A DNA stretch of 48,000 nucleotides from Puniceicoccales bacterium (GCA_031275345.1 JAISOW010000001.1:1-48000), one strand, 5' to 3'. Positions 27,157 to 35,531 are shown, counted from the first letter of the stretch. The notes: generated from the sequence alone by a model not told the origin. Made by a program: numbers and translations.

Positions 27157-28184
27157 GATAATAAAAATTCTTCCTCCGCAAATACCTTGCGCAATAGCTC
27201 TGCCCGCAGTGATTCGTGCAGCTCCGGAGCAACCCATTCGCCGTGCAACAGCTGCAGGTGGCAGGGACAAATTTCCACCAGCAAACGGTCGATGCGGCTG
27301 ACAGCCGCATTTGGTAACATTCCGTAGCAGGCAGCCAGGCGAATCTGGACCAGCAATTCAACAGCTTCCTGGAGTGGCATGAGCTGGGCATGGGTCAAAA
27401 TCGCCAGTATGCGGGCAAAGCGGTCGCGCAATTGGGGCGCAGACTTTTCCCACAGTTCAGTCCGCGCCTGTAGTTCTTTTTTTTGCAAAATTTCGCCAAT
27501 TTCGTGCACGCGGCCAAGCAAAGTTTTTTCACTTTCGCCCAGGGTGCAGCGGTTAAAGACCTGAAAAAAAAAGCCATCAGGCGAAGATCCCATCCCATTG
27601 GCACCGGTGATGGCACAGCCGGCTTTCCGAACCACATCGACCAGCTGGGTCGCATTGCCTTCGAGGACAATGGCGGGCAGAAAAAGCAACAGTGAGGCGC
27701 GAAGCCCCGTTCCTACATTGCCCGGATCCGCCGTAAGATACCCCAGCTCGCTGTCAAAGGCAATGGGCAGTTGGCTGGACAGTGCATCGTCCATGCCATC
27801 CACCAGGGCGTAGGCATCTTCCAGGCAGAGACCCGGCAAGGTGCAGGAAATTTTGATATGGTCCTCGACATTCCAACGAAGTTGGATCGGCCGTGTGCGC
27901 AGCAGGGCTATGCCCAATCCGACCCTTGCTGGCAGTGAGCGCCTATGGAGGAGTCGTCTTTCACAAAAAAATTGCTGCATTTCGGGCGCAAGGACGCCGA
28001 TGGGAATGGCACGAAAGTCATTTTCTACGCAGGAAAGGGCGGCGGTTAGGCGATCGCCGATGGCGGCGGCCACCTCGTCCGAAACATTGTCCGAAAAGGA
28101 AACATCCGCCAAATTGCGGGCCAAACGAACCCGCGATGCAACTACGACCGGGCCTCCAACCTCCGCGACCCAGTTGATGGGCAT
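27150..28184 (-). CDS. McsB-like guanidino-kinase homologue lacking catalytic residues
   Basis: A member of the ATP:guanido phosphotransferase family (344 residues from ATG 28184; an in-frame ATG at 28232 is possible). Recognisable parts are VASRVRLARNL, WNVEDHIKIS, LGYLTADPGNVGTGLRAS and a C-terminal RDRFARILAIL. McsB phosphorylates protein arginines to mark them for ClpCP. The conserved CPTN of the active site reads DPGN (Cys to Asp; codon GAT), the usual GEGSE loop reads GMGSS, and NEEDH reads NVEDH. Both the cysteine and one catalytic glutamate are therefore missing. It may be a pseudokinase or a phospho-arginine binder. No mcsA or clpC is next to it; lptB follows directly. Confidence 0.85.
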   Translation of the reverse strand: MPINWVAEVGGPVVVASRVRLARNLADVSFSDNVSDEVAAAIGDRLTAALSCVENDFRAIPIGVLAPEMQQFFCERRLLHRRSLPARVGLGIALLRTRPIQLRWNVEDHIKISCTLPGLCLEDAYALVDGMDDALSSQLPIAFDSELGYLTADPGNVGTGLRASLLLFLPAIVLEGNATQLVDVVRKAGCAITGANGMGSSPDGFFFQVFNRCTLGESEKTLLGRVHEIGEILQKKELQARTELWEKSAPQLRDRFARILAILTHAQLMPLQEAVELLVQIRLAACYGMLPNAAVSRIDRLLVEICPCHLQLLHGEWVAPELHESLRAELLRKVFAEEEFLLSC

Positions 28185-28301
28185 GGCGGCTAATTCGCGG
28201 AAAAGATGGAACACGGCGTGCAACGCAATCATTCCGGGAAAATTTTTGCAACGGGAAAATGGCTGGCCGTCATCGTTTCCACCGGCTGCCGTCCCTTAAT
28301 C

Positions 28302-28330
28302 TTGACATGCGTTTTTTTTTTTTCTATCAA
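28302..28330 (+). promoter_or_regulatory. Promoter with a T12 tract in its spacer
   Basis: A perfect TTGACA (28302-28307) and TATCAA (28325-28330) are 17 bases apart. The spacer is almost entirely a run of 12 T (28312-28323). Slippage of that run would change the spacer length and so promoter strength, a known phase-variation design. The predicted start near 28337 is about 5 bases before the ATG at 28342. Confidence 0.5.
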
Positions 28331-28341
28331 ATGCCGTTCCA

Positions 28342-31300
28342 ATGATAAAGTCCCCGCCCCTATCAATCGCTACATTAAAGACGGCTACGATCTCCAAAGG
28401 TATGGCGATAAAATCTGCATGGGTAGCGTATGAAAAACATACGAACACAGTGCAACTTGCAAGCGCCCTCACGGAGCTGGTCAAATCCATCACTTCTAAT
28501 TTTTTTGCAACCATGGCCGTATGCTCCATTGAATTTCAATGCCTGGGTGTGCCATTTGCCGGCCTGCGATCCTGCTTGCGAGCTCTTTGCATATGTTTTT
28601 TCAGCACCACCGTAAAGCAAGCCTTTGAATCGCGCCTGGGAAAAATTCTGCTGCCCCGGCAAGGGGAAATAGGGGTAGCTTTTGCGGGAAGTCACGACAA
28701 AAAATCTGCGCAGGAGGTGGAAGAAGGTCCGGATCAGTCACGCAATAACCCTAGTCCCGATGGGGAAGATGATCTGGATCGGTCACGCATCGACCGGAAT
28801 AGCCCTACCCTCGAGGAGGAAGATGATCTGGATCGGTCACGCATCGACCGAAATAACCCTAGCCTCGAGGAGGAAGATGATCTGGATCGGTCACGCATCG
28901 ACCGAAATCGCCCTAACCCAAACCTACCGGTGGCAGGGGAACGGGATGGTTTCCCAAAAAATGAAGATGCAAACAGTGATGGCAGCCCGCGGATGGGCCA
29001 TGATGGTGCGGGGAACATAGTGCCCTGCGAGAAGGACAAGGTTGTGCCACAACTGACGTTCGATGAAGTTTGTAATTTTGCACTCGACAACTACTACAAC
29101 GTGCCCTATCCATCCTATGAAAACATCGAAGTCTGGGACGATACGTCACAGAAGCGGGTTCGGTGGGCAACCCTTTCTCCCGACAAAAAACTGAAATTGT
29201 TTCGCCAAGGAGGCGTTGGCTCCAGTGAACGACAGACCATCCAAAGGATCGATGTCGGCATACAAACTGGTTATGCGGTCGAAAGCCAAGAGATTCAGTT
29301 GGCCATACGGCAACACATTGTGGCCCGGCCAGGCGATGTGTCGACGGTGCATGGCATGGGCCATGCCGTTCGGGCTGCCATTTACGTGAAGGGCGTTGCT
29401 GCCCTGTACAAGGAATTGTTCCCTGCTTTTGCGACATTGTCCGATGACGAAATCTCCGATGCGACAATCGCTGCCATGTTTCACGATTCAGGACGTCAGG
29501 CGGACGGGGTTGACGTTTTCGACGAATTGAGCGCCCAAAACGCGGAAAACTATCTTCGGAGAAAAGGTTATCCAGAAGCACGCTGCAAGCGTGTGGGCGA
29601 TGCCATTCGCAACAAAGATTCCTCTGATCCCAATAAGGACCTGCTTGCCGTGCTTGTCCACGAATGCGACTGCCTAGAATATATGAGACTCGGCAGAGAA
29701 AATTTTGACCCAAAATTTCTTGATGTGTGTTCGCGCAAATTTCCGTTGAGTGCGGGATATGATCAAAATACAATGCAACATTGTGTGCAACAACTCTGTG
29801 CCAGAGTCGCAGATTGTATCGTTCGTACGGCACGGTCAAATATCACGGATATCGCACCGTTCCACAAAGCAGTGTCAGATGTCGGCCTCACTCCCGAGGC
29901 CATGCGAAAGCTCGCCAATGACATGGCAGAGGCATTTCCGTCGCAGCAAGCGGCTAGGGAAATGCAGAGCACTCGCGGCGCCGTAATTGGGCAATCTTTT
30001 GCCAAAAATAGGGAGGCCATGCGAGCAATGCTACAGAACGGGCAGTGTGACCAACTACTGGCGACCATGGAGACGGGCATTCATTCGGTGTACGCCAGCA
30101 GGACCTTGGGACTGTCCAGGCAGCAGCTTGTGCAAATGTTGTCAACCTATGAGGGTACACGAAGACTGCCAAAGTCCATACCCGTTTTGCCCGGCAGAGA
30201 TGCATTCGACGGCTATGGGTCAGGAGTTTTCGGAGCCATTCTTCTTACTTTAAGCTCCATGGGTTTTTCCGAAGACGAAGTTAGGGGTATGCTGACCTCA
30301 ATGGGATTTAAGAAAAATGAGGTTGATCTTGGCATGCAACTCATTGCAAGCGCATCTAGAATGGATCTACTGGGCGATATGACCGGCAAGACGGTAGATC
30401 AAATGGTCGACCTGCTCACTGCGTATGCACAGACGACGGGGGTAGATATTGGAGTCATCCATGGGATTTGGGAGGCAATGTTCGCTGCTAAGGCTAACGT
30501 ATCTGCCACCGATCTAAATTCTTTTGGAGTGAAACTGGAAAGCGGACGCATTGTAAAGCACAGTAAGTTGATCGAGATAGAAAATGCGATCGCAATTCGG
30601 ACACTGGCAGTGCAGGATATTGAAAAGTTGCCCGGTGATCAAAAGCAATTTATTTACGCCTGCGTCGTCCAGCGGATAAAGGATGGCGAAAAAATTTCCT
30701 GGGCGTGGACCATTGCATCGCATATGGCCTTTTTTTACTCGCAAAATCTTCATAAGATAATAAATCCAAACAAAATATTCAACGAACAGACCGAAAAGAA
30801 GCCGTGGGTTGAATTCTCTGACGTGTTTTTGGAAAAAGAAGAGTTCATTCGGTGGCGGATGAGTATGGAGGAAAGTTTGAACCTACTCATGCACAGCCGT
30901 GGAGGATCTCTGAAGTGGATCCACGACTGGCACAGAGGACAGTCGAGCGATTCCTTTAGTCAAATTTCCTGTGCCGCAAAATCGATTTTTTTTAGGAATC
31001 GCGTAGATGGAACGAACCAAGACGGCCGCTATTACCTGAGAAGCTACACACCGCAAATGTTAAACTTGCAGCTAAGTATGCTCATTAATTCATACAATAT
31101 GATGAACATTCCTATTACAGATAAAGTCATAGAAACATCGCTTGCCCTATATCTGGCATTTACCAGCATTGCCCTACATGAGATAGCTCACCCACAAATC
31201 AATGGCATGGTCTGCACGGTCACCAGAGGCATGCAGCGCGGTTCTTTACCGATAACAATGCAGGCAGCCCAACCGGGTTCAACGATTACGCTTCCTTCCA

Positions 31301-31638
31301 ATGGAATTTCGGACTCTGTCTCGCTTGAACGAGAGCCACCGCCCCCTTTTGGAGACGAAACGTGTGGTTATACTACCATGGAAATACAAGTACCCATCAC
31401 CCGCATTTCTTCCGCCTATTTTCTGTCAACAGAATTCGCGGATAGGAATGTATATCGTTATCAGCGTGAAATGCTTGCCGATCTTTCCCGTCTCCCTGCC
31501 ACGGTAAAAAAGCAAGGTTGGCCCAATCCTTCACGGTTTGTTGGCGCTCAGGCCATTCCTCCAGGGATGCATTTTCTGAGATTAGACAAATCCTTAAGCG
31601 TGCCCATGCCGGTCCCTGCCCAGCTTCCTTTTTACTAG
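28342..31638 (+). CDS. Large putative T3SS effector with HD/SidE-PDE-like domain
   Basis: A 1098-residue, AT-richer protein. A moderately hydrophobic segment lies near residues 55-95. Residues 142-195 carry three 18-residue acidic repeats (DDLDRSRIDRN). Residues 330-445 resemble HD-type phosphohydrolases, closest in spacing to the phosphodiesterase domain of Legionella SidE effectors: HGMGHAVRAAIY (H337, H341), FHDSGRQADG (HD near 380) and HECDCLEY. A UBA-like double MGF segment lies near 635-670, and HEIAH (946-950), a zinc-protease-type motif, further on. TRGM (R962), FLSTE (1029-1031) and IPPG (1072-1075) recall ADP-ribosyltransferase motifs, but no catalytic glutamate is evident. Host-targeting is inferred. 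The start could lie slightly downstream, for example ATG 28402. Confidence 0.5.
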   Translation: MIKSPPLSIATLKTATISKGMAIKSAWVAYEKHTNTVQLASALTELVKSITSNFFATMAVCSIEFQCLGVPFAGLRSCLRALCICFFSTTVKQAFESRLGKILLPRQGEIGVAFAGSHDKKSAQEVEEGPDQSRNNPSPDGEDDLDRSRIDRNSPTLEEEDDLDRSRIDRNNPSLEEEDDLDRSRIDRNRPNPNLPVAGERDGFPKNEDANSDGSPRMGHDGAGNIVPCEKDKVVPQLTFDEVCNFALDNYYNVPYPSYENIEVWDDTSQKRVRWATLSPDKKLKLFRQGGVGSSERQTIQRIDVGIQTGYAVESQEIQLAIRQHIVARPGDVSTVHGMGHAVRAAIYVKGVAALYKELFPAFATLSDDEISDATIAAMFHDSGRQADGVDVFDELSAQNAENYLRRKGYPEARCKRVGDAIRNKDSSDPNKDLLAVLVHECDCLEYMRLGRENFDPKFLDVCSRKFPLSAGYDQNTMQHCVQQLCARVADCIVRTARSNITDIAPFHKAVSDVGLTPEAMRKLANDMAEAFPSQQAAREMQSTRGAVIGQSFAKNREAMRAMLQNGQCDQLLATMETGIHSVYASRTLGLSRQQLVQMLSTYEGTRRLPKSIPVLPGRDAFDGYGSGVFGAILLTLSSMGFSEDEVRGMLTSMGFKKNEVDLGMQLIASASRMDLLGDMTGKTVDQMVDLLTAYAQTTGVDIGVIHGIWEAMFAAKANVSATDLNSFGVKLESGRIVKHSKLIEIENAIAIRTLAVQDIEKLPGDQKQFIYACVVQRIKDGEKISWAWTIASHMAFFYSQNLHKIINPNKIFNEQTEKKPWVEFSDVFLEKEEFIRWRMSMEESLNLLMHSRGGSLKWIHDWHRGQSSDSFSQISCAAKSIFFRNRVDGTNQDGRYYLRSYTPQMLNLQLSMLINSYNMMNIPITDKVIETSLALYLAFTSIALHEIAHPQINGMVCTVTRGMQRGSLPITMQAAQPGSTITLPSNGISDSVSLEREPPPPFGDETCGYTTMEIQVPITRISSAYFLSTEFADRNVYRYQREMLADLSRLPATVKKQGWPNPSRFVGAQAIPPGMHFLRLDKSLSVPMPVPAQLPFY
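28765..28926 (+). repeat. Three 54-bp in-frame tandem repeats
   Basis: Near-identical 54-base units start at 28765, 28819 and 28873 and encode 18 residues each (EDDLDRSRIDRN plus a variable tail). A degenerate partial copy precedes them near 28729. Copy number could change by recombination without breaking the frame. Confidence 0.9.
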
Positions 31639-31735
31639 ATTCCAAAAAATGAGATGAGTACTTGCGGGATTTTTACCCATTCCCCTGCAAAAAAAAAGAT
31701 ATTGACACTCCGATTATCGGCAACAGAAAGAATGC

Positions 31736-32140
31736 ATGGGCAATGACTTCAACATTGCGGAAAAGCGCGTGATAATCAGAAAAGTCTATGAGGATCACAT
31801 TGATCTGGACATTGGGGGTATTATGGCCAGCGTCTGGCCCCCCACAAGTCCAGCCGCTTTAAACGGATACGGAACACCGATGGCCTATCTCACAACGGTT
31901 GATTTCGAAAAAGGCAACTGGGAGAAGTTGGTTTCCGTAAAAAAGGGAGTCGACGATGGGAGTGTGGTTAACGTCTACAACGGATTTACGAGCGACCCGC
32001 GTATTGTTACCCTTGCTCGCTACGCCCTTTTGTATCGGTTTTCTGAGTTGTCACCTGGTGAGTTTCACTTGAAGAAGGCCGATCCCGACCTTCTCGATGA
32101 CAAAGTAGAAAATTCCGAACCCGAGCTGGAAACGAATTAG
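31736..32140 (+). CDS. Small hypothetical protein downstream of the large effector
   Basis: A 134-residue soluble protein I do not recognise, with an acidic C-terminal tail (DPDLLDDKVENSEPELE). A perfect TTGACA at 31702-31707 lies 34 bases before the ATG, preceded by a run of nine A, but no good -10 box is placed for it. AT-rich codon use and position suggest it belongs to the accessory set. It could be a small effector or the chaperone of the preceding large protein; nothing proves either. Confidence 0.55.
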   Translation: MGNDFNIAEKRVIIRKVYEDHIDLDIGGIMASVWPPTSPAALNGYGTPMAYLTTVDFEKGNWEKLVSVKKGVDDGSVVNVYNGFTSDPRIVTLARYALLYRFSELSPGEFHLKKADPDLLDDKVENSEPELETN

Positions 32141-32146
32141 TTTGGC

Positions 32147-32590
32147 GTCGAAAAGGGGCCTGAATTTTCCGGCAGCCATTCTGGTCCACTCGTTACCCTG
32201 CTGCGCAAATGTGCCCACACATGGGTCACTTTTGCGGCGAAGCAACGTGGCAATCTTGCCTTCGGCAGCCATGGATCCGATGATGTCATCGTAGGAAATT
32301 TTGCCAATAAATTTGATCGTTCCATTTTCCATCAAAAACTTCATAGCAGCAACAACCGCCGTTCGTTTGCTCCCGTCCGCTAAGGGATGGTTGTTTACAA
32401 TTCCAAACAGGAAGGAGGCCGCGAGCTGTGAAAAATCGGAAACAGGATGGTACAAATGAAGATTTGGTGGCCGCGCGATGACACCACGGTTCTGCTAGGT
32501 AGGTCGTCACCGGAACTCCCCTCATGGGGGTGTGCATTCACCGCGAATAATGCCCCGCCCGTCAACGAAAACCGCAGCCATTCCATTTTG
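32147..32590 (-). pseudogene. Decayed Fic/Doc-family toxin gene
   Basis: One frame on the minus strand encodes NNHPLADGSKRTAVVAAMKF followed by LMENG, the Fic/Doc signature (usual form HPFxDGNKR) and its following helix. The upstream part (RGVIARPPNLHLYHPVSDF) is interrupted by an in-frame TAG near 32495-32497, and similarity before that shifts frame. The C-terminus runs on without the usual Doc ending. Intact Doc proteins AMPylate or phosphorylate targets such as EF-Tu. No antitoxin gene is visible. Confidence 0.55.
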
Positions 32591-32731
32591 TCATAGAAGA
32601 GTAGGGTCGGACGGTCTCAAAGAGAGCTCAATCGCTTTTTTTAAAGTTTGTTCCGTGCCTAGAAGCCAAATGGGGCGATGGTTGCCTCCATTCGCTTGAA
32701 AAGATCGAACTTTGTGGCCAAGCTTTCCGCG
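32591..32731. other. Gap downstream of the translocon operon
   Basis: No gene is seen here. A run of seven A on the minus strand (complement of T at 32636-32642) lacks a clear preceding stem, so I cannot assign a terminator for the operon. Together with the decayed Fic/Doc gene it makes about 590 bases without an intact gene. Confidence 0.4.
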
Positions 32732-33592
32732 CTAAAAATGGTCGATGATGCTCTTTGACGTTGAGTAAGAAAGTTCTCCGACCTTGTCCAGCAGGGCAAA
32801 AAAACGGCTAATTGTCCCATCAATGTTCTGCACCGCGGCATCCTCCCGCTGGGCAGTGGTCGTTGCGGTGGATGATAGTGCCTGAAAAGTATGGGCATCT
32901 GCCTGCAGCATGGCCGACCTTTCCGCGCCCGCTGCCGATCCAAGATTTCCACTCTCTTTCACAACGCGGGCAACGCCGCTTGCCACCTGTTGAAGGGGTT
33001 GACCAAGTGCCCGCAGCGGTGTCATGGAAAGTACCGTTCCTCCGACCACTCCTCCAATGTCCACACCGCCGCTGGCAATGCCGGATTTTGCCTGTGTCGT
33101 CGTCGCCCCCCGCTGGGCCGATGCCGCTTCTTTTTCACTGGCTGTCCCTCGAAGAGCCAGCTCTTCGCCTAGCCTGGTATCCTTCGATGCCGCCATTGCA
33201 AACAACGTCCGCATTTCCTGGACTCTTTGCAGCATGCTGCTCACGACCATTATCAGCCGCTTTTGCACATCGGCCGTTCCATGTCCCCGCCTGGTAGCAG
33301 ATCCGACATCATCAACTTCTTGATTGTTAGCAACTTTTTGAACCTTTTCCCTCAAAAATTCAGCCAGCTCCACCACCGAGCCATTCGGAGCTACGGGAGG
33401 TGCCAACAATTTTGTTTCATCGCCGAAAAAAATTGCCAGCGATGGCTGCACCGCTGGGACGGCAATCGCCGTTTTTTTCGGCTGTTCCGCGGAAACGGCC
33501 GGCCGACTGCCATCTACTTCGGAACAAATCTCCACCACACGGCTTGCTGACCGCACAGTTTGCGCCGCCGATTCTTTCATCGTATTTGCCAT
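32732..33592 (-). CDS. Putative T3SS translocator, IpaC/YopD-like (SctB candidate)
   Basis: A 286-residue protein starting at ATG 33592, 9-14 bases after AGAGGAGAAG. It has no signal peptide. The N-terminal third is polar and the middle is Gly/Ala-rich with one weakly hydrophobic stretch (GGVDIGGVVGGTVLSM, near 165-190). The C-terminus is a long amphipathic helix with many Ala, Gln and Ser residues. One weak membrane segment and a helical tail are what the smaller translocator (IpaC, SipC, YopD) looks like. It is the last gene of the operon, directly after the larger translocator. The call depends mainly on context. Confidence 0.5.
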   Translation of the reverse strand: MANTMKESAAQTVRSASRVVEICSEVDGSRPAVSAEQPKKTAIAVPAVQPSLAIFFGDETKLLAPPVAPNGSVVELAEFLREKVQKVANNQEVDDVGSATRRGHGTADVQKRLIMVVSSMLQRVQEMRTLFAMAASKDTRLGEELALRGTASEKEAASAQRGATTTQAKSGIASGGVDIGGVVGGTVLSMTPLRALGQPLQQVASGVARVVKESGNLGSAAGAERSAMLQADAHTFQALSSTATTTAQREDAAVQNIDGTISRFFALLDKVGELSYSTSKSIIDHF

Positions 33593-33602
33593 GACTTCTC
33601 CT

Positions 33603-34901
33603 CTAGACGGAGATGTTGCGAGCGATGGTCGTCGACGTATCGCCCAGCGTGCGAATGAGCGTTGCCTGCGACGAAACCATTTTTTCCACATACTCCCATA
33701 AATTTTTTAAACCTTCCTGCACATGCTTCACAATTGAACCAAAGTACTTGGATTGGGCCTCCCATTCCGTAATTCTTGCCTTCTCAATGCTGTGCAACTC
33801 TATGAGTGGAGCCATGGCAAGCTGGTACATGCCTTCCGCGATCGTAAGTACCCCTTCCAAAATGCCGGCAGCGCCTCCCGCCGTACTGCCGGCCCCGCTG
33901 GCCGCAGTTCCGACGTGGATTGAGTTTTCCTCCTGCTTTGTCAGTGCAGGTTGATTATCCTCGGCCCGCTGCTCATTCATTTTATTGATCCGATCATAGG
34001 AACCACCTGGACCCTTGATTGCCATATAGCCGGCCACCATGCTGCCGATTGCCGTAGCAACTACGGCAGCAACAACCAGCCCAGCGGTCGTTCCAACCAT
34101 GGCACGAAGATCCTCGAACGCCTCTTCGATCGCCGGATCCAGGCCGGTTTCTGTTCGAAATTTATCCTCCAAATCCTGCAAATCACTGTTGAGAATCCCG
34201 GCCGCTGAACCGAAGAGAGCGGCTGCTGCAATGACTACAAGCACTGCAATTATAATTGCGGCAAGAAAAAATCCGGTGGCAAGGCCTCCGGTAAAAAATG
34301 TTGCGGCAGCCATTAGTAGCATGATGACGGCGGCGAAAACGATGAAGAAGATGGCGCATGCAGGAGAATTCATCATTTTGAAGAAGAATGAATCGTGAAT
34401 TTTATCAACCATCTCCTGAACCTGTTGTGCCACCTGGGCTGTCTTTTGCGACTGGTTGAGCATGGCCCGCTGGGCTCCAAGTTGCGCACTGTGAATGGCT
34501 TCAATCAGGGTCGCCATGCAGTCAACAAACGGCATCACGGATTCTACACAGCTGAACAGAACCATGGCCAATGGATCTTCGAGAATCGCCTGCATTTCTG
34601 CACTATTTCGGGGAATGATCAGCTTTGAAGTCCCGCACTGCGGCGATAGGGATGGATTTACGATCATGTTGTCCTGGAACAAAGCGCACAGGACCAGGCC
34701 ACTCTCGGTCAGGTCGGCCGGTGTGTAAAACAGTTGACCTGCACCATAGCTCGACGAGGCGTTGAAATTGCGGTAAACGATGAGGGCAGCGCCACTGGCA
34801 TCAATCGATTCGAAGGACGATCCATTGTACTTGAAAAGCATCCAGCCCTCATCCGGGACGTAGATGACGTAGCGATTGCCATTTACCGGTGTAAGTGCCA
34901 T
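33603..34901 (-). CDS. T3SS pore-forming translocator, IpaB/YopB-like (SctE candidate)
   Basis: A 432-residue protein from ATG 34901. A beta-rich N-terminus (residues 1-80) is followed by a helical stretch (about 110-175) and two hydrophobic regions: CAIFFIVFAAVIMLLMAAA with FLAAIIIAVLVVIAAAALF (about 180-235), then GLVVAAVVATAIGSMVAGY (about 270-290). A coiled C-terminal part ends ARNISV. Two hydrophobic hairpins between coiled-coils without a signal peptide are the plan of the larger T3SS translocators, which insert in the host membrane. The SycD-type chaperone gene directly upstream supports this. The beta-rich N-terminus is unlike IpaB and is odd. Confidence 0.7.
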   Translation of the reverse strand: MALTPVNGNRYVIYVPDEGWMLFKYNGSSFESIDASGAALIVYRNFNASSSYGAGQLFYTPADLTESGLVLCALFQDNMIVNPSLSPQCGTSKLIIPRNSAEMQAILEDPLAMVLFSCVESVMPFVDCMATLIEAIHSAQLGAQRAMLNQSQKTAQVAQQVQEMVDKIHDSFFFKMMNSPACAIFFIVFAAVIMLLMAAATFFTGGLATGFFLAAIIIAVLVVIAAAALFGSAAGILNSDLQDLEDKFRTETGLDPAIEEAFEDLRAMVGTTAGLVVAAVVATAIGSMVAGYMAIKGPGGSYDRINKMNEQRAEDNQPALTKQEENSIHVGTAASGAGSTAGGAAGILEGVLTIAEGMYQLAMAPLIELHSIEKARITEWEAQSKYFGSIVKHVQEGLKNLWEYVEKMVSSQATLIRTLGDTSTTIARNISV

Positions 34902-34911
34902 TCTTCTAACC

Positions 34912-35517
34912 TCACTTTGTCGGAGCCGGAGCGGGTGTCGAAGTTTGTTCTGACGAGGGTTCATCGCCAACCGCCTTATCCTTTGTTACACTTTTTTTTG
35001 CTCTACTTTTTTTCATGCTACCCTTGAGACCTTCCAGCATGGCGGAAATTATTTCCAGGCAATGGTCATTGTTAGGGGTGCTGGGATAGCGCTTCGCGTC
35101 CACGATGCTGCGCAGCACGTAATAGGCCTGCTCCCCTCCTCCCAATTCTATCATGCAGCGGGCGGAGAACATGGCCATTGACAAATCTTCCTGGTGAAAA
35201 AAGTAGGTCATTAGGTACTGGATCGCCGCATCGCCCAAGTTTCCCTGCATTTGCAACGTGACGGCGATCGCCTTGGAATAGTCGGCATTGAGCGGATCAA
35301 GGACGTACAATGCCTCAAAAATGATCATGGCATTGTCGTATTTTTTCTGCTGAAAAAATTGGTATCCTAGTCCGTATGCCTGCTGTTTTTCCGCATCGGT
35401 TATGCCAACGCTATCCCCCATCGAGCCCATTTCCTCAATCTCTTTCTTGATGCCATCGACCCTCGCCATGAGGGCTTCCATGTTGGTTTTCCAGGTTTCT
35501 TCCGCATTTTCTGCCAT
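34912..35517 (-). CDS. SycD/LcrH/IpgC-type translocator chaperone
   Basis: A 201-residue TPR protein. Residues 45-145 contain the class II T3SS chaperone repeats: YGLGYQFFQQKKYDNAMIIF, LDPLNADYSKAIAVTLQMQG and AIQYLMTYFFHQED followed by MFSARCMIELGG. Such chaperones hold the two translocators apart before secretion. The last 45 residues are an unusual Lys-rich then Ser/Pro-rich tail. The N-terminal 40 residues form a short coiled segment. A strong AAGGAGA ribosome-binding site precedes the ATG. It sits between the giant scaffold protein and the larger translocator, whose start is 10 bases after its stop. Confidence 0.88.
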   Translation of the reverse strand: MAENAEETWKTNMEALMARVDGIKKEIEEMGSMGDSVGITDAEKQQAYGLGYQFFQQKKYDNAMIIFEALYVLDPLNADYSKAIAVTLQMQGNLGDAAIQYLMTYFFHQEDLSMAMFSARCMIELGGGEQAYYVLRSIVDAKRYPSTPNNDHCLEIISAMLEGLKGSMKKSRAKKSVTKDKAVGDEPSSEQTSTPAPAPTK

Positions 35518-35531
35518 GCCCCATCTCCTTT

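Noticed and set aside
31650..31700. Possible terminator after the large effector (TTGCGGGA with TCCCCTGCAA)
   Set aside because: The stem has a two-base bulge and is followed by A rather than T on the coding strand, so it does not fit an intrinsic terminator.
32659..32952. 97-codon open frame on the minus strand at the end of the translocon operon
   Set aside because: It overlaps the end of the 286-residue translocator gene in another frame and has shadow-type composition.
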